Of a stretch of 64,000 nucleotides of DNA, positions 24,227 to 32,453 are shown piece after piece. Made by a program: the position numbers and the translations under genes. Under the pieces are notes generated by a model. That model was given only the letters and a program-made list of their open reading frames with translations. It searched no databases and was not told where the DNA came from. Positions within the stretch are counted from its first letter, which is position 1. Every line of letters begins with the position of its first letter. The stretch spans positions 434,001-498,000 of the forward strand of contig NZ_FNBT01000001.1 of assembly GCF_900102425.1 (NCBI RefSeq). Direction: 5' to 3'. This stretch comes from Blastococcus aurantiacus (GTDB taxonomy: Bacteria > Actinomycetota > Actinomycetes > Mycobacteriales > Geodermatophilaceae).

Positions 24227-25818
24227 GTGGTCAGACCTCGTCGGGCGTCTCGGGACAGCAGGACGGTGGCAGGTGCCGAGAGCAGCACCATGATCACCGC
24301 GTAGGGGGCGGCCGCTCCGTAGTCCACCGCGCTGCTCGCCGCCCAGAACGCGGTGGCCAGCGTGCGCGTTCCCGTGGGCGCGAGCAGCAGGGTGGCGGTG
24401 AGCTCGGTGACGACGGCGAGGAAGACCAGCGCGGCCCCGGCGCCGATGCCGGGGGCCAGCAGCGGCAGGGTGATGCGACGGAGCCGGTCGGGGGCCGAGG
24501 CACCCAGCGACGCGGCGACGTCGTCGTAGAGGGGTGGCGCCTGCTCGACGGCCGACCGGACGGTCACGATGGCCCGCGGCAGGAACAGGATCGCGTAGGC
24601 GGCCAGGAGCACCGGCACCGTCTGGTAGAGCCACGGCGTGACCCGGATGCTCACGGTCACCAGGGCGAGGGCCACGACGATGCCCGGCACGGAGCTGCCG
24701 AGGTAGGTGCTGCGCTCGAGCAGCGTGGCGACCCGCCCGCGTGCCCGCACCGCGAGCCAGCCGGCGGGCAGCGCCATCGCCGTGGTGATCGCCGCCGCGG
24801 CCGCCGCCAGCCCCAGCGTGGTCGACGTCGTGGAGCCGAGGTCCGCCCAGTCGACGGCGGAGCCCGCCCCGCGCGCCATCCAGTAGCCCAGGCTCCACAG
24901 CGGGACCGCGACGGCCAGTCCGACGAGCGTGCCCAGCGCGAGCAGCGCCGGTGCGGTGAGCCGGCGCAGGGCGACCGGCCGGACCGGGCGCGGGGCGCCG
25001 CGGCCGCTGCGCGCGTAGCCCCGCCGTCCGCGCAGCCGGATCTCGGCGATCAGCAGGACCAGGCAGAGCAGCACCAGGACGCCGGCCAGCATGGTCGCGC
25101 CCGGACCGTTGAAGGTGGCGCGGTACTGGTCGTAGATCGCGGTGGTGAAGGTCGGGTAACGCAGCATCTGCAGGGCGCCGAACTCGGCGAGCAGGTGCAG
25201 CGCGACGAGCAGTCCGCCGCCCAGCAGGGCCACCCGGAGCTGGGGCAGCTGGACCCGGAGGAAGACCGCCCAGGTCGAGAGTCCGAGCCCGCGGGCGGTG
25301 TCCTCGAGGGCCGGATCCAGCCCGCGGAAGGCGGCGGCGACCGGCAGGTAGACGAACGGGAAGTAGGAGAGGGTGACGACCAGCAGCGCACCGGCGTAGG
25401 TGTCCAGGCCGGGCAGCAGCGAGATCCACGCGTAGCTGTTCACGAATGCCGGCACGGCCAGCGGGGCGACCAGCAGGACGTGCCAGATCCGGCGGGCGGG
25501 CACCGACGAGCGCTCGACCAGCCAGGCGGCCCCCACGCCGAGCACCCCGCAGCAGACCACGGTGCCCAGCACGAGACGGAGGGTGTTCCACAGCAGCTCG
25601 CCGACCCGCGGCCGGAGGACCAGCTCGCGGATCCCCGCCCACCCGAGATCGGCCGAGTACCAGACGATGTAGCCCAGCGGCAGCAGCGCGAGCGCGGCGA
25701 CGGCCAGCGCGAGCGCGACGGTGACCGGGGAGCGCCGCAGCCGGCGCCCGGACGCGCCGGACCCCCGGTCCGCCGCGGGCGGACCGGGGGCCGGGGCCCG
25801 CAGCTCGGAGGTGGTCAG
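24223..25818 (-). CDS. fbpB: Ferric iron ABC transporter permease (FbpB-type)
   Basis: A roughly 531-residue double permease with about 12 membrane helices and two EAA-type loops: GLDPALEDTARGLGLSTWAVF near residue 190 and YDDVAASLGASAPDRLRRITLP near residue 430. Such fused permeases are typical of FbpB/AfuB. No ATG, GTG or TTG in frame allows a complete first helix. The likely start is CTG at 25818-25816, overlapping the fbpA stop (CTGA). It lies between fbpA and fbpC with 4-base overlaps at both ends. Confidence 0.88.
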   Translation of the reverse strand: MTTSELRAPAPGPPAADRGSGASGRRLRRSPVTVALALAVAALALLPLGYIVWYSADLGWAGIRELVLRPRVGELLWNTLRLVLGTVVCCGVLGVGAAWLVERSSVPARRIWHVLLVAPLAVPAFVNSYAWISLLPGLDTYAGALLVVTLSYFPFVYLPVAAAFRGLDPALEDTARGLGLSTWAVFLRVQLPQLRVALLGGGLLVALHLLAEFGALQMLRYPTFTTAIYDQYRATFNGPGATMLAGVLVLLCLVLLIAEIRLRGRRGYARSGRGAPRPVRPVALRRLTAPALLALGTLVGLAVAVPLWSLGYWMARGAGSAVDWADLGSTTSTTLGLAAAAAAITTAMALPAGWLAVRARGRVATLLERSTYLGSSVPGIVVALALVTVSIRVTPWLYQTVPVLLAAYAILFLPRAIVTVRSAVEQAPPLYDDVAASLGASAPDRLRRITLPLLAPGIGAGAALVFLAVVTELTATLLLAPTGTRTLATAFWAASSAVDYGAAAPYAVIMVLLSAPATVLLSRDARRGLTT

Positions 25819-26837
25819 AGGAGCCCCACGTCCTGCATGAGCTCGGTGACGAGCTCGGCGTCCAGCGAACCCGGGTCGACCTCGGGTGCCTGCAGCTCGG
25901 CCAGCGGCGGCAGCGCCTCGGCCGAGTCCGCCCCGACGCCGACGGCGTACTCCAGCGCCGTGCTCTCGGCCAGCCGCTCCTGCGCCTGGGGGCTGGTCAG
26001 CCAGGCGACCAGGCGCTGGGCGGCGTCCTTCTGGTCGGAGGAGGCCAGCACGCCGGCACCGGAGACGCTGACGAAGGCGCCGGGGTCCTGGTTGCGGAAG
26101 TAGTGCAGCTCGGCGTCGTCGCCGACGAGGCCCTCCTGGGCCTGGTCGCGGAACCAGTAGTAGTGGTACGTGATGCCGAGCGGGACCTCGCCCTCGTCGA
26201 CGGCCTTCATGATGGCGGTGTTGCTCGCGTAGATCTCGGCGTTGCGCTCCAGGCCGGTGAGCCACTCGCGGGTGGCGTCCTCGCCCTCCAGCGCGAGGAC
26301 CGCGCTGACGATGGCCTGGAAGTCGGCGCCGCCGGCGGCGATCGCCACGCGGCCCTCCCAGGCCGGGTCGGCGAGGTCGAGCATCGAGGCGGGGAGCTCG
26401 CTCTCGGGGATCTCCGCCGGGTTGTAGATCAGCGCCGTCGAGCGCGCGGCGAAGCCGGTCCAGTTGCCCGAGTCGGGGCGGTAGCGCTCCTCCACCTGCT
26501 CGGCGGTCTCCGGGTCGATCGGCGCGAGCAGCCCGGCCTTGTCGACGACGTCGATCGACGGGCTGTTCTCGGTGAGGAAGACGTCGGCCGGCGAGGCCTT
26601 GCCCTCCTGCACGATCTGGTTGGCCAGCTCGGAGTCGTTGGCGTCGCGGAACTCCAGCTCGATGCCGGTCTCGTCGGTGAACCCCTCGAGCATGGTCCGG
26701 ACCAGGCTCTCGTGCTGGGCGCTGTAGACGGTGAGGGTCTCGGTGTCCGACGCCTGCGAGTCCCCGCACGCGGCGAGCGCGACGAGGACGGTGGCGGAAG
26801 TCAGCAGACCGGTGAGCACCCGGCGCGGCCTGGTCAC
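25815..26837 (-). CDS. fbpA: Ferric iron-binding lipoprotein (FbpA-type)
   Basis: A 340-residue extracytoplasmic solute-binding lipoprotein. The signal peptide ends at lipobox LVALAAC (Cys24). The mature part shows LTVYSAQHESLVRTMLEGF, SPADVFLTENSPSID, and GITYHYYWFRDQAQ, in which adjacent tyrosines match the Tyr pair that binds Fe3+ in FbpA proteins. GTG start, GGAGGA 11-16 bases upstream. Heads the fbpABC operon behind an iron-box promoter. Confidence 0.92.
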   Translation of the reverse strand: MTRPRRVLTGLLTSATVLVALAACGDSQASDTETLTVYSAQHESLVRTMLEGFTDETGIELEFRDANDSELANQIVQEGKASPADVFLTENSPSIDVVDKAGLLAPIDPETAEQVEERYRPDSGNWTGFAARSTALIYNPAEIPESELPASMLDLADPAWEGRVAIAAGGADFQAIVSAVLALEGEDATREWLTGLERNAEIYASNTAIMKAVDEGEVPLGITYHYYWFRDQAQEGLVGDDAELHYFRNQDPGAFVSVSGAGVLASSDQKDAAQRLVAWLTSPQAQERLAESTALEYAVGVGADSAEALPPLAELQAPEVDPGSLDAELVTELMQDVGLL

Positions 26838-26867
26838 GTGTGGAAGTCCTCCTGCATCGGGCCCGGC

Positions 26868-26896
26868 ACCCTACCGGTATGGCAAGGCACACCTAA
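26868..26896 (-). promoter_or_regulatory. fbpABC promoter with DtxR/IdeR-like iron box
   Basis: TATGGCAAGGCACACCTAA (26878-26896, plus strand) is, on the minus strand, 13 of 19 to the consensus TTAGGTTAGCCTAACCTAA by hand count, with the TTAGGT half intact. The -10-like TAGGGT follows at 26873-26868, so the box covers the -35/spacer. Repression by iron-loaded IdeR is inferred. Confidence 0.6.
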
Positions 26897-27065
26897 GCAT
26901 GACGTGCCCGTGCAACCGCGGGTGCCTCGGCTCCCCCACCGCTGCCCGCGGGCACCCGGATGCGGGCCCGTGCCCGGGAGCGTTGACGAACCCGGGCGCG
27001 AGGGACACCGTCTGGCCACGGCCCGGCGCCCGACCGGGCCGCCTCCGCACGCTGAGGAGCCCGCC

Positions 27066-27563
27066 GTGCAGACACTCGACCGTGACGAGGCCAGCACCGT
27101 CGTCGCCGCTCCGCCGGACGAGGTCTACGCCCTGGTCGCGGACGTGACCCGGACGCCGGAGTTCAGTCCGGACATCGTGAGCTGCCGGTGGCTGGACGGC
27201 GCCGACGGCCCGGCGGTGGGTGCGCGCTTCGAGGCCGTGAACACCACCGCGGCGGGCAAGAGGTGGAAGAACCGCCCCGAGGTCGTCGTGGCGGACCCCG
27301 GCCGGGAATTCGCCTTCTCCCGCACCGAGCCCTTCGCCGGGACCATCGTCTGGCGCTACCGGTTCGAGCCGGTGACCGGCGGCACCCGGGTCACCGAGAG
27401 CTACGAGGTGCTCCGCCCGGTGCGCCGACTCGGCTGGTTCGTCATCGAGAAGGTGTTCGCCGCGGGCGACCGGCGGGCCGCGCTCGCCGAGGGCATGCGG
27501 ACGACGCTGGAGCGGCTCCGCCTGGCCGCGGAGGGCGCGGGCCCCGGTCCCGGCGGGCGCTGA
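27066..27563 (+). CDS. SRPBCC family protein (polyketide cyclase/START-like)
   Basis: A 165-residue START-fold protein: STVVAAPPDEVYALVADVTR, then TPEFSPDIVSCRWLDG, GARFEAVNTTAAGKRW, RYRFEPVTGGTRVTESYEV and a C-terminal helix with MRTTLERLRLAAE. These bind hydrophobic ligands; no catalytic residues can be named. The GTG start has GAGGAG 8-13 bases upstream. It diverges from the fbp operon across a 228-bp spacer that holds the iron box. Confidence 0.85.
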   Translation: MQTLDRDEASTVVAAPPDEVYALVADVTRTPEFSPDIVSCRWLDGADGPAVGARFEAVNTTAAGKRWKNRPEVVVADPGREFAFSRTEPFAGTIVWRYRFEPVTGGTRVTESYEVLRPVRRLGWFVIEKVFAAGDRRAALAEGMRTTLERLRLAAEGAGPGPGGR

Positions 27564-27597
27564 CGCCGCGCAGCGCCCGCCTCCGGCGCCGTCCCGG

Positions 27598-28908
27598 TCA
27601 GTCGGTCGGCAGCCCGGCCGGCCCGCCGCAGTCGGCCGCCCGGCCCAGCAGCAGCGCCCGCTCCCGCTCGTTGCGGGTCAGCCCCGCTGCCCGTTCGAAC
27701 TCCGCCCGCGCCTCGTCGTCGCGCCCCAGCGACACGAGCAGGTCGCCGCGGACCGCGGGCAGCAGGTGGTAGCTGCTGAGCGCCGGGACGTCGAGCAGCC
27801 GGTCCACCAGCTCCAGCCCGGCGGCGGGCCCGTAGGCGCGGGAGACGGCGACGGCGCGGTTCAGCTCGATCACCGGCGACGGGTTGAGCGCGGCGAGCGC
27901 CTCGTAGTGCCCGGCGATGCCCGCCCAGTCGGTCTCCTCGACGCTGCGGGCGCGGGCGTGGCAGGCGGCAATCCCCGCCTGCAGCGCGTAGGGCCCGAGC
28001 GCACCGGCGGCGGTCTCCCTCGCGCGGTCCAGGGCCGCCAGCCCGTGGTTGACCAGCACGCGGTCCCACCGGGAGCGGTCCTGGTCGGCCAGCAGCACCG
28101 ACTCGCCGTCCGGACCGATGCGGGCGGCCAGCCGCGAGGCCTGCAGCTCCATGAGGGCCAGCAGTCCGTGCACCTCGGACTCCTCCGGTACCAGCCCGGC
28201 GAGGATGCGGCCCAGCCGCATCGCCTCCTGGCAGAGGGCCGGACGGGTGAGGTCCTCCCCCGCGGTGGCGGCGTACCCCTCGTTGAACACGAGGTAGAGC
28301 ACCTCCAGCACCGAGGAGAGGCGGGCGCCGAAGTCGGCCCCGGTGGGCATCTCGAAGGGCACGCGGGCGGCGGTGAGGGTCCGCTTGGCCCGCACGATCC
28401 GCTGCGCCAGCGTCTTCTCGGGCACCAGGAAGGCGCGGGCGATCTCGTCGGTCGCGAGGCCGCCGACCAGGCGCAAGGTCATCGCCACCCGGGCCTCGCG
28501 GGAGAGCACGGGGTGGCAGGAGATGAAGACCAGCCGCAGGACGTCGTCCTCCACGACCTCGTCCAGCGCGGCGGCCCAGTCCTCCTCGACCCCCTCCTGC
28601 TGGACGAGCTCGCGGCCCAGCTCGACGGTCTTGCGCTGCAGGTTCTGCGACCGGCGGAAGGAGTCGATGGCCCGGTGCTTGGCGATCGCCATGAGCCAGG
28701 CGCCGGGCTTGGCCGGCACGCCGGACTCCGGCCACTGCTCCAGCGCGGCGACCAGGGCGTCCTGCGCCAGCTCCTCGGCCTGGCCGACGTCGCCGGTGAC
28801 GCGGGTCAGCGCACCGACGATCCGGGCGGACTCCATGCGCCAGACGGCGTCGACGACGCGGTGCAGATCCGCGGTCGCCGACGCCGTCGGGGCAGGAGGG
28901 GTGCTCAC
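27598..28908 (-). CDS. ECF42-type RNA polymerase sigma factor with C-terminal extension
   Basis: A 436-residue sigma factor. Sigma2 reads ALTRVTGDVGQAEELAQDALV and KPGAWLMAIAKHRAIDSFRR. Sigma4 reads RVAMTLRLVGGLATDEIARAF. A 220-residue helical extension (LYLVFNEGYAATAGEDLTRP, MELQASRLAARIGPDGE, LLPAVRGDLLVSLGRDDEA) is TPR-like and characteristic of group ECF42, where it is needed for activity instead of an anti-sigma factor. It overlaps the DGPF-protein gene (GTGA), the hallmark partner of ECF42. Confidence 0.93.
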   Translation of the reverse strand: MSTPPAPTASATADLHRVVDAVWRMESARIVGALTRVTGDVGQAEELAQDALVAALEQWPESGVPAKPGAWLMAIAKHRAIDSFRRSQNLQRKTVELGRELVQQEGVEEDWAAALDEVVEDDVLRLVFISCHPVLSREARVAMTLRLVGGLATDEIARAFLVPEKTLAQRIVRAKRTLTAARVPFEMPTGADFGARLSSVLEVLYLVFNEGYAATAGEDLTRPALCQEAMRLGRILAGLVPEESEVHGLLALMELQASRLAARIGPDGESVLLADQDRSRWDRVLVNHGLAALDRARETAAGALGPYALQAGIAACHARARSVEETDWAGIAGHYEALAALNPSPVIELNRAVAVSRAYGPAAGLELVDRLLDVPALSSYHLLPAVRGDLLVSLGRDDEARAEFERAAGLTRNERERALLLGRAADCGGPAGLPTD

Positions 28909-29330
28909 GCCTCGCGCTGGGCCGTGAGCGTGTCCCGCAGCTCGTTCTCCTTCTCCTGCAGCTCGGGCGTGAACGCCTCGCCGAAGTCCTCGGGGACGGA
29001 GAAGGGGCGGATCTCCAGCTCGCCGCCGCGGAAGGGCGCCCTGCGGGCCCACTCGACGGCCTCCTCCTTGGAGGAGACCTCGAAGACCCAGTAGCCCGAG
29101 ACCAGCTCCTTGGTCTCGGCGAACGGACCGTCGATGACGCTGGCGTTGCCCTCGTCGTCGAACCGCACCCGCGCGCCGTAGGAGCTCGGCCGCAGCCCGT
29201 CGCCGTCGAGCATGACCCCGGCCTTGACGAGCTCCTCGTTGTAGGCGCCCATCGCCTCCAGCATGTCCTGGCTGGGCATGGCGCCCTTCTCGCTGTCCTC
29301 CGTCGCCTTGACGATCACCATGAAACGCAT
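28905..29330 (-). CDS. DGPF-motif YCII family protein, ECF42 partner
   Basis: A 141-residue protein: MRFMVIVKATEDSEKGAMPS, LRPSSYGARVRF, then VIDGPFAETKELVSGYWVFE with the DGPF motif at residues 67-70, and PFRGGELEIRPF. The YCII fold is dimeric; function is unproven. GGGAG precedes the ATG, which was preferred over an upstream in-frame start. It is the first gene of the ECF42 operon and its promoter carries the expected ECF42 target motif. Confidence 0.93.
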   Translation of the reverse strand: MRFMVIVKATEDSEKGAMPSQDMLEAMGAYNEELVKAGVMLDGDGLRPSSYGARVRFDDEGNASVIDGPFAETKELVSGYWVFEVSSKEEAVEWARRAPFRGGELEIRPFSVPEDFGEAFTPELQEKENELRDTLTAQREA

Positions 29331-29398
29331 CGGAATCTCCCTGTCGTGGAGGCGGAGGCCGGTTCTTCGTCCCGGCGTGGGCTCCGCTCTACCTTTCC

Positions 29399-29425
29399 GT
29401 CGAACGGGCGCCGCCGGAATCGACA
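29399..29425 (-). promoter_or_regulatory. Predicted ECF42 autoregulated promoter
   Basis: On the minus strand TGTCGA (29425-29420) and CGAC (29402-29399) are separated by 17 bases, about 70 bp before the DGPF-protein ATG. ECF42 promoters are described as TGTCGA at -35 and CGA/TC at -10, so the operon is probably driven by its own sigma factor. Confidence 0.65.
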
Positions 29426-29500
29426 CGTCGCAGAAAGATTTTCCCGACGGCTGCCGGGCACGTCGACGGACGCACGTGACGTCTGGGACAGCGGCGTCGC

Positions 29501-30763
29501 ATGGCCGCGAGAACGATCGGGCAGTGGCTCCGCATGACGATCGACGTCCTGCTGCTCGTCGGCGGTCTGCTGGGCATCGTCGTGGCGGCGCTGTCCAGCC
29601 GGCTGCGCCGCCTCCCGGTGTCCGAGCCGATGGTCGGACTGCTGGTCGGCATCGCGTGCGGCCCTGCCGTGCTGGACCTGCTGCCCGTGGCGCCGCTGAC
29701 CGAGGACCAGACCTGGCTGCACACCGCCACCCGGCTGCTCCTGGCTGTCTCGGTCATGTCGGTGGCCCTGCGCTACCCGTTCCGGGATGCCCGCTCGCGG
29801 CTGCGGCCGGTGCTGCTGCTCCTGGCGGTGGCGATGCCGGCGATGGCGCTGATCACCGCGGGCCTGTCCGCTGCCTTCCTCGGCGTCGGGCTGGGTGCCG
29901 CCGCGCTGCTCGGCGCCGCTCTGTGCCCCACCGACCCGGTCCTCGCCTCCAACGTCGTGACCGGGGCGCCGGCCGAGGAGGACCTGCCCGCACGCGACAG
30001 GCAGGTCCTGTCCCTGGAGTCCGGGGCCAACGACGGCCTGGCGCTCCCACTCGTCCTGCTCGCCGTCGCGCTGGCGGGTCCGCTGGGCACCGGTGCCGCA
30101 GTGCTCGAGTCGCTGTGGCAGGTCGTCGGCGCCGTGGCGCTGGGCGCGGCCTTCGGCTGGCTCGGCGGACGCGCACTGCGGGCCGGTGAGGCGCACGGTT
30201 CGACCGACCAGGGACCGCTGGCGCTGTTCACCGTCGTGCTCGCCTTCGCGGTGCTCGGACTCTCCGGCATCGTCCGGGTGGACGGCGTGCTCGCGGTGTT
30301 CGTCTGCGGCCTGGCGTTCAACCTCGTGGCCACCGGTTCCGAGCGGACCACCGATGCGCCCATCGACGAGGCGATCAACCGCTTCCTGGTGATCCCGCTG
30401 TTCATCGCCGTGGGGGCCGCGCTGCCCTGGTCGGCGTGGGCGGACCTCGGCTGGCAGGGGCCCGCGCTTGCCGTGGCGATCCTGCTCCTCCGCAGGCTGC
30501 CGGTGCTGTTCGTGCTCCGCCGGCCGCTGGGGCTGCGGGTCCCCGACGCGGTCCACCTCGGCTGGTTCGGCCCGATCGGCGTCTCGGCGCTGTTCTACCT
30601 GGCGATGGAGGCCGAGCGCCTCGGGGCCGACCCCACCGTGCTCGCTGCCGGCACGCTCGTCGTCGCGGCCAGCACCCTGGTGCACGGGATCACCGCGGCT
30701 CCCGGGCGGGTGCTGTACCGCCGCCGGGCGGCCCACCGGCAGGGGGCCGGCGCTCAGTCGTGA
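29501..30763 (+). CDS. Na+/H+ antiporter (CPA family)
   Basis: A 420-residue transporter with about 12 membrane helices. GAALCPTDPVLASNVVTG and LSLESGANDGLALPLVLLAV carry the conserved TDP and Asn-Asp residues of cation:proton antiporters. AINRFLVIPLFIAVGAALPW and HLGWFGPIGVSALFYLAM are late-helix features. It exchanges Na+ or K+ for H+ across the cell membrane. An ATG 33 bases downstream (MTIDVL) could be the true start because helix 1 begins right after it. The last 10 bases overlap a convergent reading frame. Confidence 0.88.
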   Translation: MAARTIGQWLRMTIDVLLLVGGLLGIVVAALSSRLRRLPVSEPMVGLLVGIACGPAVLDLLPVAPLTEDQTWLHTATRLLLAVSVMSVALRYPFRDARSRLRPVLLLLAVAMPAMALITAGLSAAFLGVGLGAAALLGAALCPTDPVLASNVVTGAPAEEDLPARDRQVLSLESGANDGLALPLVLLAVALAGPLGTGAAVLESLWQVVGAVALGAAFGWLGGRALRAGEAHGSTDQGPLALFTVVLAFAVLGLSGIVRVDGVLAVFVCGLAFNLVATGSERTTDAPIDEAINRFLVIPLFIAVGAALPWSAWADLGWQGPALAVAILLLRRLPVLFVLRRPLGLRVPDAVHLGWFGPIGVSALFYLAMEAERLGADPTVLAAGTLVVAASTLVHGITAAPGRVLYRRRAAHRQGAGAQS

Positions 30764-31182
30764 GCCGCGCGCTGGTGCGCCCTGGCATAGGCCTCCAGGA
30801 TCTCCGCCGTCCCACCGCCGGTGTGCAGGAACTGGTCGTCGAGCACCCGGGCGGAGTCGTCGACGGCCCCGGCCAGGAGCGCGGCAGCGACCCGCACGTC
30901 AGGACGCGGCGCGGACCGTCCGGTCTCCGCCAGCGAGGTCGCGACCCGGATCATCGCCGGCAGCGCGACCTCCTCGTCACCGTCCCGGAAGTAGTACGTC
31001 CCGGCGTACTGCGTGGCGTCGACCCGCAACTGGACCAGCTCGGCCCCCAGGTCCGCGAGCAGCGGCGCGGCCAGGCTCGAGCCGGGGTCGTGCAGCAGGT
31101 CCTCGGGGGCGACCGGACGGAGCACCGCCAGCCGCACGGCCAGCGCCCGCCGCCGGACGAGGGCCGGGTAGATCTGCAGCAC
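30754..31182 (-). CDS. Truncated hypothetical protein (C-terminal fragment)
   Basis: A 142-codon frame from a GTG at 31182 shows protein-like character: LVQLRVDATQYAGTYYFRDG, EVALPAMIRVATSLAETG, RVAAALLAGAVDDSARVLDD and AILEAYARAHQ-like ending. I do not recognise it; the YYFRDGDEEVALP pattern is reminiscent of cytoplasmic tails of actinobacterial ion-channel-like proteins, but that is weak. The frame stays open for 270 more bases upstream, where it is only antisense to a DUF421 remnant. The true N-terminus therefore seems lost at about 31172-31182. Confidence 0.45.
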   Translation of the reverse strand: MLQIYPALVRRRALAVRLAVLRPVAPEDLLHDPGSSLAAPLLADLGAELVQLRVDATQYAGTYYFRDGDEEVALPAMIRVATSLAETGRSAPRPDVRVAAALLAGAVDDSARVLDDQFLHTGGGTAEILEAYARAHQRAAHD

Positions 31183-31381
31183 CCAGGTGACCGAGGCGGT
31201 GAGCCTGCGCGAGCAGCGGGTGACCGAGGACGAGGTCCGGCAGGCCGTGCGAGCGACGGGCAGCGGGGATCTCGGCAGCATCGCCGCCGTGGTGCTGGAG
31301 TCCGATGGGTCGCTCAGCGTCATCTCCCGCTCGAACGCGGGCGACCTGAAGGCGCTGGACGGTGTGCGGAGCCCGACGTAG
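31172..31381 (+). pseudogene. Remnant of a DUF421/YetF-type membrane protein (C-terminal domain only)
   Basis: An in-frame stop at 31169-31171 is followed by codons reading REQRVTEDEVRQAVRATG, GSIAAVVLESDGSLSVISRS, which is the soluble C-terminal domain of DUF421 proteins (normally behind three membrane helices and an upstream soluble part). Only about 65 residues remain. It abuts the truncated minus-strand frame head to head, suggesting a deletion that removed the 5' halves of both. Confidence 0.6.
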
Positions 31382-31436
31382 CCGCCGACGATCCACGTCC
31401 AGGTGTGCCCGCCGACGTCACGGGTAGCGGCGGGGC

Positions 31437-31820
31437 ATGGCTGACGACGGGGCATCGGGTGGGTTCGCGGGGCGACTGGGGGCGCACGTGGCGGCCGCCG
31501 ACGACGGGTCGGCCCGCATCGCGTTCGAGGTGACCGCCGATCACCTCAACCCGGCCGGCACGCTGCACGGCGGCGTCCTGGCCACGCTGGTCGACACCGC
31601 GATGGGGACGGCGGTCCGCACCGCCACCGACGACGACGACGTCCCGGCGACCAGCCAGCTCACCGTGACCTACCTGCGCCCGGGGAAGCCCGGCCCGCTG
31701 TCGGTCACCGCGCGCGTGCGCACCAAGGGCGAGCACCTGACCGTCTGCGAGGCCGAGGTGGAGCAGGACGGCAAGGCCATCGGGCACGCCGTGGCCACCT
31801 TCGCGCTGCTGCACGGCTGA
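31437..31820 (+). CDS. PaaI-type hotdog thioesterase
   Basis: A 127-residue hotdog-fold protein: TADHLNPAGTLHGGVLATLVD is the classical motif (N/D and HGG) for acyl-CoA thioesterases of the PaaI/YbgC group. QLTVTYLRPGKPGPLSVTAR and CEAEVEQDGKAIGHAVATF complete the fold. It hydrolyses an acyl- or aryl-CoA of unknown identity. GGCGGGG precedes the ATG closely. Confidence 0.88.
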   Translation: MADDGASGGFAGRLGAHVAAADDGSARIAFEVTADHLNPAGTLHGGVLATLVDTAMGTAVRTATDDDDVPATSQLTVTYLRPGKPGPLSVTARVRTKGEHLTVCEAEVEQDGKAIGHAVATFALLHG

Positions 31821-31828
31821 GCCCGGGG

Positions 31829-31856
31829 GCGCGGGCCGGCGCTCCCGGGCCCGCGC
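31829..31856. terminator. Convergent terminator hairpin
   Basis: GCGCGGGC (31829-31836) pairs with GCCCGCGC (31849-31856) around a 12-base loop in the 36-base gap between convergent genes. Confidence 0.5.
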
Positions 31857-32024
31857 TCACTGGTTGAGCTGGCTGACCAGCAGGATGAACAGGAAGATCA
31901 GCACGATCACGCCGATGAACACCGCCGGGATCAGCAGCCGGCCGCGACGGCGCCCGCTCTCCGTGGAACGGCCGGTGGGCCGTCCGGCGTGGGGGTCGTG
32001 GGGATCGGGTGCAGGGCTGGACAT
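31857..32024 (-). CDS. Small single-span membrane protein
   Basis: A 55-residue protein: a polar Pro/His/Arg-rich N-terminus, then IPAVFIGVIVLIFLFILLV as one membrane helix and a short SQLNQ end. GAGGAG lies 5-10 bases before the ATG. No family assignment; small anchored proteins of this type are common in actinobacteria. Confidence 0.75.
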   Translation of the reverse strand: MSSPAPDPHDPHAGRPTGRSTESGRRRGRLLIPAVFIGVIVLIFLFILLVSQLNQ

Positions 32025-32160
32025 CGACGTCTCCTCGGGAAGCGGCCCGCCCGCGGACGACGGGTGGGTCGGGCGGTCCTGCCGTGGCGGCGGGTGCCCC
32101 ATGGGGTGATGCCCAGCAGGTTCCTGGTCACTCACGGGTTCCTGTGCCGGTGCGTGCCGG

Positions 32161-32210
32161 TATCCTGGGGGAACTCCGCACGGTGCTCCGCTGCGGTCGG
32201 CCCCAGGAGG
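32161..32210 (+). promoter_or_regulatory. Promoter and structured leader ahead of a small zinc-ribbon gene
   Basis: TATCCT (32161-32166) fits a -10. CCTGGGG (32164-32170) and CCCCAGG (32201-32207) form a perfect 7-bp outer stem, with an inner CCGCA/TGCGG stem, and AGGAGG (32205-32210) overlaps the right arm. The region 32025-32160 otherwise shows nothing coding. Whether the hairpin is transcribed whole depends on the actual start site. Confidence 0.4.
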
Positions 32211-32244
32211 CACCCCGTTCCCGCTCAGCACGGACGATGCGCCG

Positions 32245-32453
32245 ATGACCATCTCGGATGCCCCTGCCGAGGGGACGCCAAGGCCCACGAGGAGCGATCC
32301 GCCGAAGTCACCGAGGCCCGCGCCAAGGGCCAGGAGCCGGTCGAGTGCCCCGAGTGCGGCGGGCCGGCCACTCCGCTCCACATCGTGACGTGGGGCCACT
32401 GCCGGCCCTGCCACACCGCGACGTCCCGGTCCATCCAGCCGCTGCGCTGGTAG
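32245..32453 (+). pseudogene. Small zinc-ribbon protein with an apparent frameshift
   Basis: From ATG 32245 the frame reads MTISDAPAEG and then loses sense. After a one-base shift near 32273 the next frame continues DAKAHEERSAEVTEARAKG, QEPVECPECGGPATPLH, GHCRPCHTATS to a TAG at 32451. Joined, they give a plausible protein of about 69 residues with two CxxC pairs. The second frame has no ATG/GTG close to a ribosome site, so either there is a real frameshift, a sequence error, or an unusual start. Confidence 0.4.

Noticed and set aside
31187-31381. Complete small gene
   Set aside because: It matches only the C-terminal domain of DUF421 proteins and has no ribosome site, so it was called a remnant.
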